Positions 29,312-39,572 of a stretch of DNA of 39,572 bases are shown here, one piece after another. Source of the DNA: Zancudomyces culisetae (Eukaryota > Kickxellomycota > Harpellomycetes > Harpellales > Legeriomycetaceae). The first letter of the stretch is position 1; every line of letters starts with the position of its first letter. The stretch lies in contig LSSK01001638.1 of the NCBI GenBank assembly GCA_001969505.1, positions 1 through 39,572 of the forward strand, given 5' to 3'. Position numbers and translations under genes: made by a program. The notes under the pieces were generated by a model. The model made no database searches and was not told where the DNA came from. It saw only the letters and a list, made by a program, of their open reading frames with translations.

Positions 29312-30364
29312 GAGTTTTTCTGAATATAATAATTTTATTATTCAATTTCAATAAAAGACAAATACCACCACTTTTATTATTTGATTTTATTTGAAATTGC
29401 AAAAGGGGTGGAAAATTACGTGATTAATGACCTGTACATGTATGCTGATTCGGTATCAAGTTTTTCTTTAGCTAAAGATGTTTCTTAGGTTAGTAGATGG
29501 CTGTGTTTTTGGGATCTACTCAAATAACGAGTGTGTTGTATTTATTATGAGTAGGCCAGTTAGTGAACAACGCTGCATGCTCCAGCCAAACAAATACAAG
29601 ACTCTTGTTCGTGATCGAGTAGTTTACCAGTAAGTAAACTTTAATATTTGGCTCCAACATTGAGCAACGATTAGCATTGACACATCTTAAAGCATTTTCC
29701 CTTTCAATAGACCACACGTATATTAATAAAAGAAACCCCAGCTGTCAGTCTTTACTTTTTCAGGGTACTACAGTTAAAACGGTATCTATTTAACTTTTAC
29801 TTACATCATGCAAGAATATATACTCACATTTTATCCCATGCAACACCCTGTCCCTATCGCTTGAATATTTACATTCATACTCAGGTGTACAGATAAACAG
29901 CAAGTCGGTGCTAATTGCAACAATAAAATTTTGAGTCTCAAGATAGATGATCGTGTTTTATTTTGTTATGATCAATTTGCTAAATAAATATCACTCCAAA
30001 CTAAAAATGTAGTTCGAAGAATTTGAATAAGAGGCAACATCACCCTAGAATATATCCGGCTCTTTTAACGATACTCACTGCTATAGTTAATAATAATCTT
30101 GATGTCAATATTAATCAAAACGAAATCTGTAAGCTAGTTCAATTCTGCAAGTTTTGATATAATTGCTAAAAGAAAACAAAGAAATCTTTGAAGCCAATAT
30201 TTTTTACTTTTAGAAACATTTTTTGGGTTGTATAACATTTTGGTCTTTATTTCATTAAGAAAGTGATAAAGTTAAAATTCATAAATTAAAAACTCGGCAC
30301 TAAAGATTAGTCCAAAAGGTCATCAAAGTGATTTGCATTGAGAAACTGGAGTGTTTGTTTCATA
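29312..30364. other. Intergenic region between TBCC and secreted orphan
   Basis: About 1.05 kb. Contains a possible two-exon small gene (29547-29896, listed separately). No other gene seen. Confidence 0.5.
29547..29896 (+). CDS. Possible spliced small protein (71 aa)
   Basis: Exon 1 29547-29629 ends in CA|GTAAGTAAAC, a strong donor. Exon 2 29764-29896 begins after a TTTACTTTTTCAG acceptor. The splice is in frame and gives 71 codons (starts MSRPVSEQRCMLQPNKYK; the exon 2 part is Tyr/His-rich). No homolog is recognised. A 65-codon ORF lies on the opposite strand over the same region, so coding status is unproven. Confidence 0.25.
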
Positions 30365-31591
30365 TTAAAGTATATTAAGTGCTAATGATAGCACTGTGCC
30401 AATGATGCTAACTCCTACGTATAAGATATCTCCAATACAAACACCGCTCAGTCCATTCAGAAGCATGACACCGGCTGTTATAGGAGCAAGTATGAATGTA
30501 CGGTTCATGAGGAAATCCAGTGCTGTCTGTACCAGATCCAAAACTGATGCTGTAGCATTCATAACAGTATCAAAGAGGAAGCCTACAATAGTTGAAATAG
30601 CATTCAGGCTTGGGTTGGTAAGAAGCTTGAGCACACCTGTGATGACAGTAGATACTGTTTGTGGTGAATTTTGTACAAATGAAAGAACACCATCAATAAT
30701 TGTGCCAAGAGCACCAATATCGCCATCCAAAAAGTTTTTAAGCAAATCAGCGAGTGAGCTTCCGCCGCTTGTGCTTGATATGGTGCTTTCGGCTTTGCTT
30801 TTACATGGCAAAAATGTGTTTATCAAGCGACCAATAGACTCGATAACTCTATCCAAAGACGCTGTGTCTATACCTAAGAGTCTTTTTTGTTGAGACGATG
30901 TGTTTGAATTCGAAACTTCAGATGCTTGCGCCAAAGTGCTAATTGTAAATAGGTACTTTACAAATTCATTTTTCAGCTCATCGTTGTTTTTCATGGTGGA
31001 AAAGAGCGTTACTATGAGGTCTGATGCTTTCTTTTCATTTCCTTTAAGTCCTTTCAATCCGGTTGTGATTTTTTTGGTGATAGCTGCAGTGTTATTGGAT
31101 GAAGGTACAATTGATGATGCAAGGTTATTTGCCAAATCAGAAGTAGAAGCATCTTCAACAACTGTTGTAAGAGCTTGAATGTAGTCAACAAGTTGGTCGG
31201 GATCGTTTTTTACTAATTGTGTCAAGTTACTAAAATTGTTTGCAACTTTACTTGATGAACCAATAGATACATTTGCAACTGTACTGCGGATCAGTTTGTA
31301 CAGTGTACTATCCTTAACATCATCAACTGTGGCCCGTTTTCCAAGCTTTCTAGACTTTCTCGCAGGTTCAGACTGCTTTGCAAGAGCACACTCAATAGTG
31401 TTGGATACCTGATTACAGATTGTTCCTGTGACACATGCACTCTCTGAAACTTTGCCTTCGACACAGTAAAAGAATATCCTGTTATCTGCATCACCTTTAT
31501 CGCACCACATGGACTTATCCTCACACCCATATCGTGGTGCTGCTGCTACCAGAGCGCTTGATGCCAATGCTAAATATAAGATTCCACGCAT
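30365..31591 (-). CDS. Secreted orphan with six-Cys N-terminus and hydrophobic tail
   Basis: 408 aa, intronless. A signal peptide covers residues 1-18 (MRGILYLALASSALVAAA). The mature N-terminus has six Cys at 23, 30, 43, 53, 59 and 68 in a C-W-C...FYCxEG...CxxGTxC...C pattern, resembling chitin-binding type-2 (CBM14-like) or other small disulfide modules. A dibasic KR site (85-86) follows a basic linker, so Kex2 processing is plausible. The middle (90-250) is Ser/Thr/Asn-rich and helical. From about 255 it becomes strongly hydrophobic with Gly/Leu/Val runs, including the last 70 residues, which look like a membrane-inserting or amphipathic region. Not a clear GPI signal. A TATA element lies at 31781-31788. 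Function unknown. Confidence 0.75.
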   Translation of the reverse strand: MRGILYLALASSALVAAAPRYGCEDKSMWCDKGDADNRIFFYCVEGKVSESACVTGTICNQVSNTIECALAKQSEPARKSRKLGKRATVDDVKDSTLYKLIRSTVANVSIGSSSKVANNFSNLTQLVKNDPDQLVDYIQALTTVVEDASTSDLANNLASSIVPSSNNTAAITKKITTGLKGLKGNEKKASDLIVTLFSTMKNNDELKNEFVKYLFTISTLAQASEVSNSNTSSQQKRLLGIDTASLDRVIESIGRLINTFLPCKSKAESTISSTSGGSSLADLLKNFLDGDIGALGTIIDGVLSFVQNSPQTVSTVITGVLKLLTNPSLNAISTIVGFLFDTVMNATASVLDLVQTALDFLMNRTFILAPITAGVMLLNGLSGVCIGDILYVGVSIIGTVLSLALNIL

Positions 31592-33235
31592 TTTAATTCT
31601 GTTATAGAAGATACTTGCTTGATGTTATGTTGAGTATATGCTAGCTAATGTTGCCAATAGAACGGATGTCTTTGAACTGTACTGGATTTCACTTGCTGTT
31701 TTGCTGTTGACTATGATGGTCAGTTTTATTGCAATGATGATTGTTCTGATGTTTTTGAATTTGAATGGAAATGTTGACAGTATTTATACTTGCTGATCCA
31801 CCTCGCCCTCGACTCTTATTTTCATCTTTTGATTTTATTTTCTACTACATCGGCACCAGAAATGTAGAAAAAATATACTGAAACACATATAATAGCTATT
31901 AACATGGTTACACACAGAGCCTTAGGTTAAGTAGCGTACTAATTAATTATAAATACCACGAGTATTGATAATAGCTAAACCCAATTGCAAACACACCTTC
32001 GGCGCTATATCGGCAAATTTACCACTTTATTGGTGTCTTTTATATAATGAGATTTTTATAAATAACAGGTTTATATCAGTCATTGATACTAGCTAAGTGA
32101 AAGCAGCAGGGTTTTTAACTTAACCCTACAAGTTCCAAACTTCAGATCATGGGTTTTTTACTCATCCATAAAAATAAGTAAATTGATGAATTCATGGGGC
32201 TAATGCTTATTTATAGCTTTCTTTTTTATATATATCATTTACTTTACCTAAACCTATCATTTACAAATACCTAATTCAGTTTGACGATGTAATATTTATT
32301 TCCCAAAATGACAATTCAATAATCAAAAAAATTTTGCAAAGATTTTTATTGAAAGTGACACCATCAACCATCCATTGAGGTTTAACTCAATGGGGTTTAT
32401 TTTGTAGGATTATGATTGATCAGTACTGAGCAACGAACTGGGCTCAAGAAACCACAAAAAAATAGTTACAGCTTAATTATGAATTCAGAATTATGAATGT
32501 AGAATTTGCGTGTTTGATCCAGACTTTCAATATGGTTGGTCGTTTCCAAACAAATTGCATAAAAATGTTCAAGCTATAAACTATTAAGGCACTCTTAAAT
32601 AAATACTATATATACATTTTTTAGTGATTCTTGAATAAACATTAAAATCACGTAATTTCAATGCAGTAACGATTACATAATTGCAGCGCTATCAAAGTTA
32701 TGATGCTATAAGGCCTTGTTTACCGCACACATATTTAAATATCACGTTACAAACTTGTTCCTCTTAAAAGTGCTAATACTTTCTATTAATAAAAGTTGCC
32801 CCTTTTTTGCTCTACCAATCTATAAAATAATATTACACATATCACCAAAAAAAAATCCCAGCAGTACAACTCTGTACTTATATTTAGCCTTTATAGTAAT
32901 TAGCTCCAGCTTAGAATCGGTTAATCATAGGCAAATTCAGTTACACCTCCTTTCGGGATTCTAGCTCTTTTACAAAACGAAAAAAATCTAAAAGTTTTTT
33001 TAAGCACATCTGTGGGGTTGACCAGTAATACCTTTTATTTGTACTCGAGTAAACACCTTTCTATCATTGCCTTCTATTATGCAGCTAATACTACTAATGA
33101 ATAGTTTATTGGATATATTACCTTTGGCTTGAAAAATAAAATTACACTTAAACTTATAAACAGACGAAGAATAATTATCTACGCGCTCTCAATCTGGAGG
33201 CATAACGTATAGTTACAAAAAGAATAAAGTGGTAT
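31592..33235. other. Gene-poor region with secreted-orphan promoter
   Basis: 1.6 kb. It contains the promoter of the 408 aa secreted gene (TATAAATA on the minus strand at 31781-31788) and AT-rich DNA. An 82-codon ORF at 32716-32964 has no features. No RNA gene recognised. Confidence 0.55.
31781..31788 (-). promoter_or_regulatory. TATA box of secreted six-Cys gene
   Basis: TATAAATA on the minus strand about 190 nt upstream of the ATG at 31591. Confidence 0.5.
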
Positions 33236-34718
33236 TCATTTGAAGACACTGAAGTTGGGTTTTACATTGAGATCATTTTCCCACTTTACATTTTCTATAA
33301 ACTTGAGGTTTTCTTTTTTGTTCCAGTTTTCTAGGTTTTTGACAATTTCTTGTTCTAGCAAAGGCTGGGTTTTCATGGAGTTTACCATTATCTTTTCTGG
33401 ATCCAACGCACATCCGCCTTTAAAAAAGTATACAAATGACTGATGTTCAAATGCCTCCGTTCTTGCCTTTTCAGGATCGCCGGTGTGTATATGTCTACAG
33501 TTTTTCACGGCCTTATAATCATAAGATCTCATCTTCCCTTCTTTTGCATCGTTTTCTTCTTCGCGTTGATGCAAAAACTGGGTACAATCGTGAAAGTGCT
33601 CTTTAGTGCCATCGCCAAGAATTTGATGTCCACTTGCATTTTTGGTTACAGACATGTGATCAAATGATCTCATCCTCCCTTTACTGGCATTCTCCATACG
33701 ATCAGAGTGCTGGATATATGCTGTATGCTTTTTTACACATTTTTCTTTTTGAACTTCAAGTTCTGTTTGCTCATTTAATAACGAATGATTAAAAAATTGG
33801 TTGTGGTCTTCGTCCTCCCACATTGCTTTTGTCTCTTTATACGTCCCAAATCCCTCATTCGGCTTGACCACCTCCCAGCATTCTTTTTTTGTCCATGGAG
33901 CTACCCAAAAATCATCCACCTTCTTTTCTTTTTTCTCTTCCTTTTTTTTCTCCACAACACTCACTGCAGACTCCTTTGCTTTTTCACACTCACTATCACA
34001 TTTTACAACTATTTCCACTTTTTTACATTCATTTTCCTGTGGTTGTGGCTTTACTTCATTCTTGGGAGGTTCGCAACTCTTTGCCAAATCCTCAAAATTA
34101 GGAGGCGAAACCGGTGCTGGGAAACGTTTCATAATGTTTTTTATTACATCTTCCGTCAAAACGTCATCAGGCTTTAAAGGAATCTCGGTTTTCGGATAAT
34201 TGAGCTTCAACGTTTGAATAAATCTAAATCCCTCAGTAATTGATGGATATGTAAAAGATTTACCAAAGCTAATTGTAATTTCTACACCACAGTCACCTTG
34301 TATACCTGTAGGATGATTAGCTCTATGCTTTACCCGACGTGTGCAGCACTAAAAGTTAACATTATGGTTATACATTTATGTTCAAGCTTGTCTATTTAGA
34401 TATTTATCTATTTATATACCTATATTCATGTTGCTTTACCTCGGTTGATTCTTCAAAGTAAAGAGCATCAACAGAAACTCGCTGTAACTCTGCAATTTCT
34501 ACCCAGATCTTTCGATGTTCTGTATTATGATTGTAGCCATCAATAACTACGTTTTTTCCGTTTTTTAGCATCACAGCTGCGAGCGATTCGGCGTATGTTG
34601 CATCACCAAGTTCATCTTTGTTGATTCTTTCCCAGTTTTTTAGGAATTTTACCAACTTTTGTGAAAACTCCGTCTTTCCACTTCCTGGAATTCCAACCAA
34701 CACTAATAGTTGTGGCAT
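33236..34718 (-). CDS. Polynucleotide-kinase-like P-loop kinase with novel C-terminal repeat region
   Basis: Exon 1 34718-34440 and exon 2 34348-33236 (intron GTAAAG...TTAG) give 463 aa. Residues 5-15 have a Walker A (GIPGSGKTEF). NKDELGDATY, then the VVIDGYNHNTEHRK strand-loop and a DALYFEE strand follow. Just after the splice site come CCTRRVKHRANHPTG and an EGFRFIQTL segment, as in the kinase domain of PNKP/AAA_33 polynucleotide 5'-kinase-like proteins. The HAD 3'-phosphatase domain and FHA domain of animal PNKP are absent. Residues 140-250 are a charged, Lys/Glu-rich linker. Residues 270-463 contain imperfect repeats: GRMRSFDHMSV near 317-327, GKMRSYDYKAV near 364-374 and a weaker EAFEHQSF near 391-398. 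They are interspersed with His-rich motifs. The substrate is unknown; possibly RNA or DNA repair. Confidence 0.75.
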
Positions 34719-34884
34719 TGACAGTTGGTTTTATTTAGTTGAATTCTTATATGCCCGTATGATTCTCTTTTTTATAATGTGATAGCACTGATATCGATTC
34801 GTACGTATCAGGACAAGAAAGTGATGATTTTTTTTCTTTAGCGAAACTTTTGTACGCTGACCTTTTTTAAACTCAATTTGATGG

Positions 34885-35301
34885 ATGATGCTATATACTA
34901 GTATTATATATTATTGTAATTATGAGCTAATTCTCGTTTTATTTCTTAGATATGCTAGACCACAATTCGATGCTAGTGTTCTTTTATACTTTAGTATTGT
35001 TTTCTCTACAATGACCTTTTCGGTGCTTCTATTTCTTTACCATTCTGTACCCTATCCCGCTTCTATTCCAGAAAAAGAAGAAGAAAAAATTTCAGTAGTA
35101 ATACTGTTGCTTATATTTGGATATGCTTTTGTGATTTTTTTTTTAAAGAAATTGCAAGTTTGTCCTTTGTATATTTTTTGGAGTCATTCGTCGTCCATTT
35201 ATATTATCATTTTTTTAACAAAAAAAATAGATGGTAGTGAAACTTTGTATAAATGGATAACCAGCTCTACTATTCTACTTGTTGAGCACACGTCTAAATA
35301 G
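34885..35301 (+). CDS. Doubtful hydrophobic ORF (138 aa)
   Basis: ATG ORF predicted to hold about four membrane segments separated by a short polar loop (IPEKEEEKIS). No family is recognised. T-rich DNA readily makes such hydrophobic frames, so it may be chance. Diverges from the P-loop kinase gene 167 bp away. Confidence 0.2.
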   Translation: MMLYTSIIYYCNYELILVLFLRYARPQFDASVLLYFSIVFSTMTFSVLLFLYHSVPYPASIPEKEEEKISVVILLLIFGYAFVIFFLKKLQVCPLYIFWSHSSSIYIIIFLTKKIDGSETLYKWITSSTILLVEHTSK

Positions 35302-36484
35302 TGAAAGTGGTTTGCATTTATTGTTGTTTTGCGCCTTTTTCTTTAAATTGTCAGGGAAAAAAAAGCACATCTACCCTAAATTAGGTTTAAATTAGCACAA
35401 ATGCGTAGATATGTTTTAGTAGCCCTTCCCCGCTCAAATTTCTTACCACTCTATTGTTAATTGTTGTGATGGTTAAATATGGATAAAATCTAAACAGGGA
35501 AGGTTTCACAACTTCTCATTGGCTTATTTTTTGATTTTTTGCCCTTTTATTACTTATTTTTCGGCTACAATGTACCATTAATTGTTGATTGAAACTGTGA
35601 ACATAAAAATAGCCCCATTAAAGACTGATCACTTTATTAAGTTTCTACTCCAACCCTCGACTCCTTTTTACCATAACCTGCTCCCACCTTCCCTTGACCC
35701 TGTCTTAGTATTTCTTATTTTCATGACCTGTTTTTGACACTTAAAATATCAGCGGTTGTTCTAGAATCTCTACAAGGACTGAACTTTGAAAACATTAAAT
35801 TTTCAACCTGTTGGTGATGTAAAGAAAAACACCACCCATTCAACCGCCGCTTTTCAGCTCACGTACCAGTGGCACATATACCCATACATATGCCTGATTA
35901 TTTAACTACCACTGATCCCAGTTATTCTCTATTCTTACACTAATCATTAGCCTCCAGATATTTGAAGCTTTGCAGGTATGATGTTAATGGGTATTCCAGG
36001 TTAGTCAACTGACAACACATCGTCGTTTAAATAATCCATGTGTTTTTTTTAAACCTCATCTCAATTAGCAAGCAACACAGGGTAAAATTCGGTTTTTTCA
36101 ATCCAATCGCCCTGCTCAAAACTACAGCTTACATCCCGCACTTGCCAATTTTGCGACATAGCAAATGAACTAGAGAAATTCTTGATAAAATGTAAATAAT
36201 CAGCAGGTCAGATAGTAATCTAGTGAAGGAAATTTTATTGGCACACTCATCGGCGTTTTTTGTCGTGAAACTGCGCAGAACGCCATTTTAATTATCGGAA
36301 AGTAGATCCTTTTTTGTCAATCCAGGTTTTTGTACCACTTGAACTTTGATGGGCTTACGAATATGGTAAAATTGGTAAATATCACCCTACATCAAAATTA
36401 AGATCAAAGAGTAGGTACTTTTACTGGAGCAAAATGAAGGTCAAATATCAAAATACCCCCAACAAATGACCCCCTCTCCCAACA

Positions 36485-36515
36485 GCAAAAAGCAAAAAGC
36501 AAAAAGCAAAAAGCG
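36485..36515. repeat. AGCAAAA tandem repeat
   Basis: About four to five AGCAAAA 7-mers in non-coding DNA. Confidence 0.85.
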
Positions 36516-37602
36516 AAAAACAAAAACAAAATCAGCCAAGCAAACATGGTTTTAAGTTTAGGTTATGATATAAATTGAAGTTTGCTCTTTCAAGTGTGCT
36601 ATTAACTGTTAGCATAAACAAATGATTTTCTAGCTTATACCTATTAGGCATTGGGGAGTAAGCTTTCAAGGTAAACCCGACCCAGACAATAGAAATGTAT
36701 GATCAACTGCTAGAGTAAAAAAAAAACAAACTATATTGTTCAAAAAAAGGTATGTACGAGTAAACTTCAAACGTCTGAAAATGAATGTGGTAACCATGTA
36801 ACCAGGAGTATGCGCTCTGCTATCACACATTCTATTACACTTGAGATCAGCAAGCAAGCACAGGGGTACTTTATTCCCTACAAAAAAACAAGAGAGCATG
36901 TCACTAGAACAGCTTTGCAAGTATAACTTATAAACATCATATTCATGTATTTCTGCATTTATCGATTTCAATTGATTAACAGCGATGAAAATCAACACAA
37001 CATTCAATATATATTGCCAGAGTTTAGAAGGTAAAAGTAAATACAACTATCAAATAAAGTTTCAGTGTATACCCAGCAGGTTTGAGAAAGCAACAGGAGA
37101 TAAAAAAAGCGTACAGTATATAATGTAAAACGTATAATAGTGTAAATGCAAACTGTATTATAAAACGAGAACAAAAGATAAACCCATAATGTACTTTCAC
37201 GTTGGTACTTAGAAATAGTAATTTTTTTTTCATGGGTGTAGATCCGCCTTGTTATAAAGTGGTGGTGACTCTTTTATACAGAGATCCAAAGGGCATAGTG
37301 TGGATAATGTGATTTGAAAAAAACTCGCTATAAGAATATTTACATGTTTTTATTGTGTTTTTTTAAAATAAAAATAATAAAGAGAAAAGGCGCCAGTAAA
37401 ATGCCATTTGAAATGTAGAAAAGAGAAACAGAGTAGCAACAAGGTAGGTCATATGCGACCACATAGAGTAGTAAAATTCTTAAGGTTCTTCGTGTATACG
37501 AAATTGGGATGAAGAGGAGGAAGAAGGAGGAGGTTTTTTGGAGCCAAAACCTGGTTTGGTACATGCAAAAAAAGCGCAGTGTGTCACCAATAGTATACGA
37601 AA

Positions 37603-38836
37603 TCATAGTATTCTTTTGTGTTGGCCAGGTGGGAAAAAGTCAACTCTATTCTCATAAAGTTTGTAGTGTAGAATCGAGGACCCAAGGACATTACCAAGAC
37701 GATATGATTTGTTAGATATCGTAATCTAATCCAAGTATTAGCATAATCATAAACACAAGTACAAATTCAAGTTTAGCTCCAATTAATTATTATACTTAGT
37801 ATTGCAAATCTTAAAGCGTTGCTAACGCCTAATACAACCTGTTCCATATTTCAATAGAGTAAAATCCTGAGTCAAGCTATACTTACCTGTCCAGATACTT
37901 TAGATGAGTATCCACTCACTAGTGGTTCTACCTTCAGTATAAGACCACTCCTATACTGGAGCCCCACAATCGCATCGATATATTCATCGTTTGGCTCTAA
38001 GTGGTCAACAATCTCAGGATCTGAGGTTATTTGAACAACCAGAAATCCGTTCAGCTAGTAGTTATTTTTTTTTGCAACCAGTTTTAGTTTTACGGTTTAG
38101 TGATAAGTTAGGAGAAGAATTACCTGTTCAGCTATCGATTTTAAAGTATCCATAAACAGTCGAACTGTTTTTCCTGTCCAACCCATATCAATCAGTGTTG
38201 AAAGTCCGTCAATAAAAATACCCACTCTGTGGTTATTCTTCACTTCGTGCAATGCGTCCAGAATAGCCTCGGCTACATATTTGACCGCATCCATGGGTGT
38301 TTGTTCCTGCGAACTCCTCAGAAGCACCTCTGGTTGTGGATTTACTTTTTTCTCAGTGTCCTTTTTAGCAGGTGATTCGGAGGAGTTGTAGGGATTCAAA
38401 TACTCAGTAAATCCATCAATAAATACCAATTTCCCTTGTTCTCGTAATTCATCAGTTTTAAGATTCTACTTTCCAACCATAGTACGTGTGCGAGTTATAG
38501 AGAAACGACTCTTAACCATCGTACATACAAAATCTATAAAATAGAATAAAATAAAATAAATGACGATATGCACAAACTTACCATTTTTCGTAATATTCGG
38601 CTGTAATGCTGGTATACCTGAGAAAAACTAACTAATACACATTTATCACAAGATTCTTTACTGTAAGAGGCACGTTCTTTGGTATTTTTATCGGAACCTT
38701 TTAAACTTTCTGCCAGAATCTGCAGCAACAAAAAAGTCGAATCTGATTTCAAAGTATCCATTAATAGGATCGTGTTTTTAGATTCTGGAATCCCTTTATC
38801 CCACCCCACCGCCGCTGAAAAGGATTCATATACCAT
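37603..38836 (-). CDS. ELP6: Elongator complex subunit 6
   Basis: RecA-like subunit of the Elp456 ring of Elongator, needed for wobble-uridine (mcm5/ncm5) tRNA modification. Four exons: 38836-38582, 38465-38124, 38054-37887 and 37725-37603, all in frame, 295 aa (human 266, yeast 273). Visible: NTILLMDTLKSDSTFLLLQIL, the VLVSFSQVYQHYSRILRKM strand-helix, then GKLVFIDGFTEYLNPY, VGIFIDGLSTLIDMGW and a LVVQITSDPE strand. The third exon ends in EPLVSGYSSKVSGQ. The 123 nt last exon contains HYKLYENRVDFFPPG, matching the YKIQDKSVSFFAKG C-terminus of human ELP6, so it is real although no continuous ORF shows it. An insert of about 35 residues after ...YLNPY is Lys/Glu/Pro-rich. The ATP-binding P-loop is not evident, as usual for Elp6. 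Confidence 0.93.
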
Positions 38837-39226
38837 ATTTCTTAGTTCAGTTCTTTGTCTCTAGCTCTTATTAGTAAATCCCCTAGCAAAACAACTGTGA
38901 TATAGCTCAAAATTATTGCCTAAAAAAGACGATTTTCCAAAACCACAAAAAGCTGATGCCTAAAGCAGAATCCTTTTTTTTTTTTGCTAAACTGATGTTA
39001 ATTTTCCACTTTTTCCATTTACCAATTGAAGTCCTTGTAGGCAAAACACCATAAAATAATTAGCATTATTTAAACACCAGTAGAGTATGCCATATAAACT
39101 TCAATAGTGCTTGTTTCAACTTTATTTATTTAAATATAATCCATTTAACTACCAAGACATAATCAGAAAAAAAAACGAGCTACATATCTTGAGAATCTTT
39201 AATACCGTAGCGTACTATTAAGAAAA
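38837..39226. other. Divergent spacer ELP6 / right-edge gene
   Basis: 390 bp AT-rich, likely bidirectional promoter. No gene. Confidence 0.6.
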
Positions 39227-39572
39227 ATGTCTAATCCGTATAAAGGTAAGCATACATTTATGTTTCAGATGTCATACAACCCCTGCTGGATTTGCTATTT
39301 AAAAGTGCCAATTAATTTATAATTTCGTTTTTCTGTTAACTAGGGTAAGCAGAACCATTCTGTACGAATACTGCTCAACTGTTTGTTATTTCGACCCCAC
39401 AAACAATGGTTTAATCTATTTGTGATATAAAATGAAAATAATATCTGAGAGAAATAACATTTGTGTATAGAATCGTAACCTTGTCAATGTCCCTAGCAGC
39501 GGGCTTTTTGATGTCAATTTTGTCGTGTGCGCTTTATGGGTAAGACTCGATATATTACATAGCCATTTCTCG
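39227..39572 (+). CDS. Partial gene, possible TMEM144-like membrane protein (5' end)
   Basis: Start at 39227 (MSNPYK), exon 1 39227-39245 followed by GTAAGC. A putative acceptor CCCTAG ends at 39496. Exon 2 39497-39539 (AAGFLMSILSCALYG) ends in GTAAGAC, and the gene continues beyond the window. The frame is kept across both junctions. The hydrophobic GFLMSILSCALYG run resembles the first membrane segment of TMEM144-type transporters. Identity is weak because only about 21 residues are visible. A nearer acceptor (TTTCAG at 39270) would give an early stop. Confidence 0.35.

Larger units (their letters stand above)
34719..37602. other. 2.9 kb gene-poor region
   Basis: Between the divergent start of the P-loop kinase and the 3' end of ELP6. 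It contains an unsupported T-rich ORF (34885-35301) and an AGCAAAA microsatellite near 36485-36515. The remaining ORFs are minus-strand hydrophobic frames expected in A-rich plus-strand DNA. No RNA gene recognised. Confidence 0.5.

Noticed and set aside
33443-34199. Overlapping plus-strand ORFs opposite the P-loop kinase
   Set aside because: Antisense shadows of the Lys/Glu-rich coding region.
36666-37606. Three minus-strand hydrophobic ORFs of 69-126 codons
   Set aside because: A-rich plus strand gives Phe/Leu/Tyr-rich frames on the minus strand; no family features, and ELP6 exon 4 lies in a different frame.

Overview
The window is AT-rich nuclear DNA of a fungus. Genes on both strands are split by short spliceosomal introns, about 60-190 nt long. 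Donors are mostly GTAAG, acceptors mostly end in ATAG or TTAG, and there is often a CTAAC/CTAAT-like branch site. The gene set is SWI/SNF SNF12/SMARCD, DPH2, Elongator ELP6, tubulin cofactor C, mitochondrial MTG2 and MEF2, CGR1, an M36 fungalysin with a signal peptide, and a fungal-type cystathionine beta-lyase. Together these point to a filamentous or zoosporic fungus. A complete WDR91-type protein and the intron density of some genes suggest an early-diverging (non-Dikarya) lineage, but this is inference. CTG reads as Leu at conserved positions.

Left block (1.2-8.2 kb, all minus strand): CGR1, SNF12 (5 exons) and a 14-exon WDR91-like gene of 750 codons. Then come an intronless F-box protein with an acidic Glu-Asn repeat (9.1-11.7 kb, plus) and, convergent with it, DPH2 (13.3-11.9 kb, minus). 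A 2.5 kb region with only tiny ORFs follows.

Middle block (15.8-29.3 kb): secreted M36 metalloprotease and a secreted basic orphan protein (both plus), cystathionine beta-lyase (minus), MTG2 and MEF2 (both plus, mitochondrial), and tubulin cofactor C (minus, 3 exons).

Right block (29.3-39.6 kb) is gene-poor. It holds a secreted orphan with a six-Cys N-terminus (minus), a two-exon polynucleotide-kinase-like protein with an unusual His-rich repeat tail (minus), ELP6 (4 exons, minus) and the first two putative exons of a membrane-protein gene running off the right edge (plus).

Many genes act in protein synthesis: CGR1 (rRNA processing), DPH2 (eEF2 diphthamide), ELP6 (tRNA wobble modification), MTG2 and MEF2 (mitoribosome). 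They are not arranged as an operon, and the clustering may be chance. I see no tRNA, rRNA, CRISPR array or intact transposon. The best candidates for undescribed biology are the kinase with its novel repeat domain, the two secreted orphans, the complete fungal WDR91-like gene, and several possible small-protein ORFs in the gene-poor stretches.
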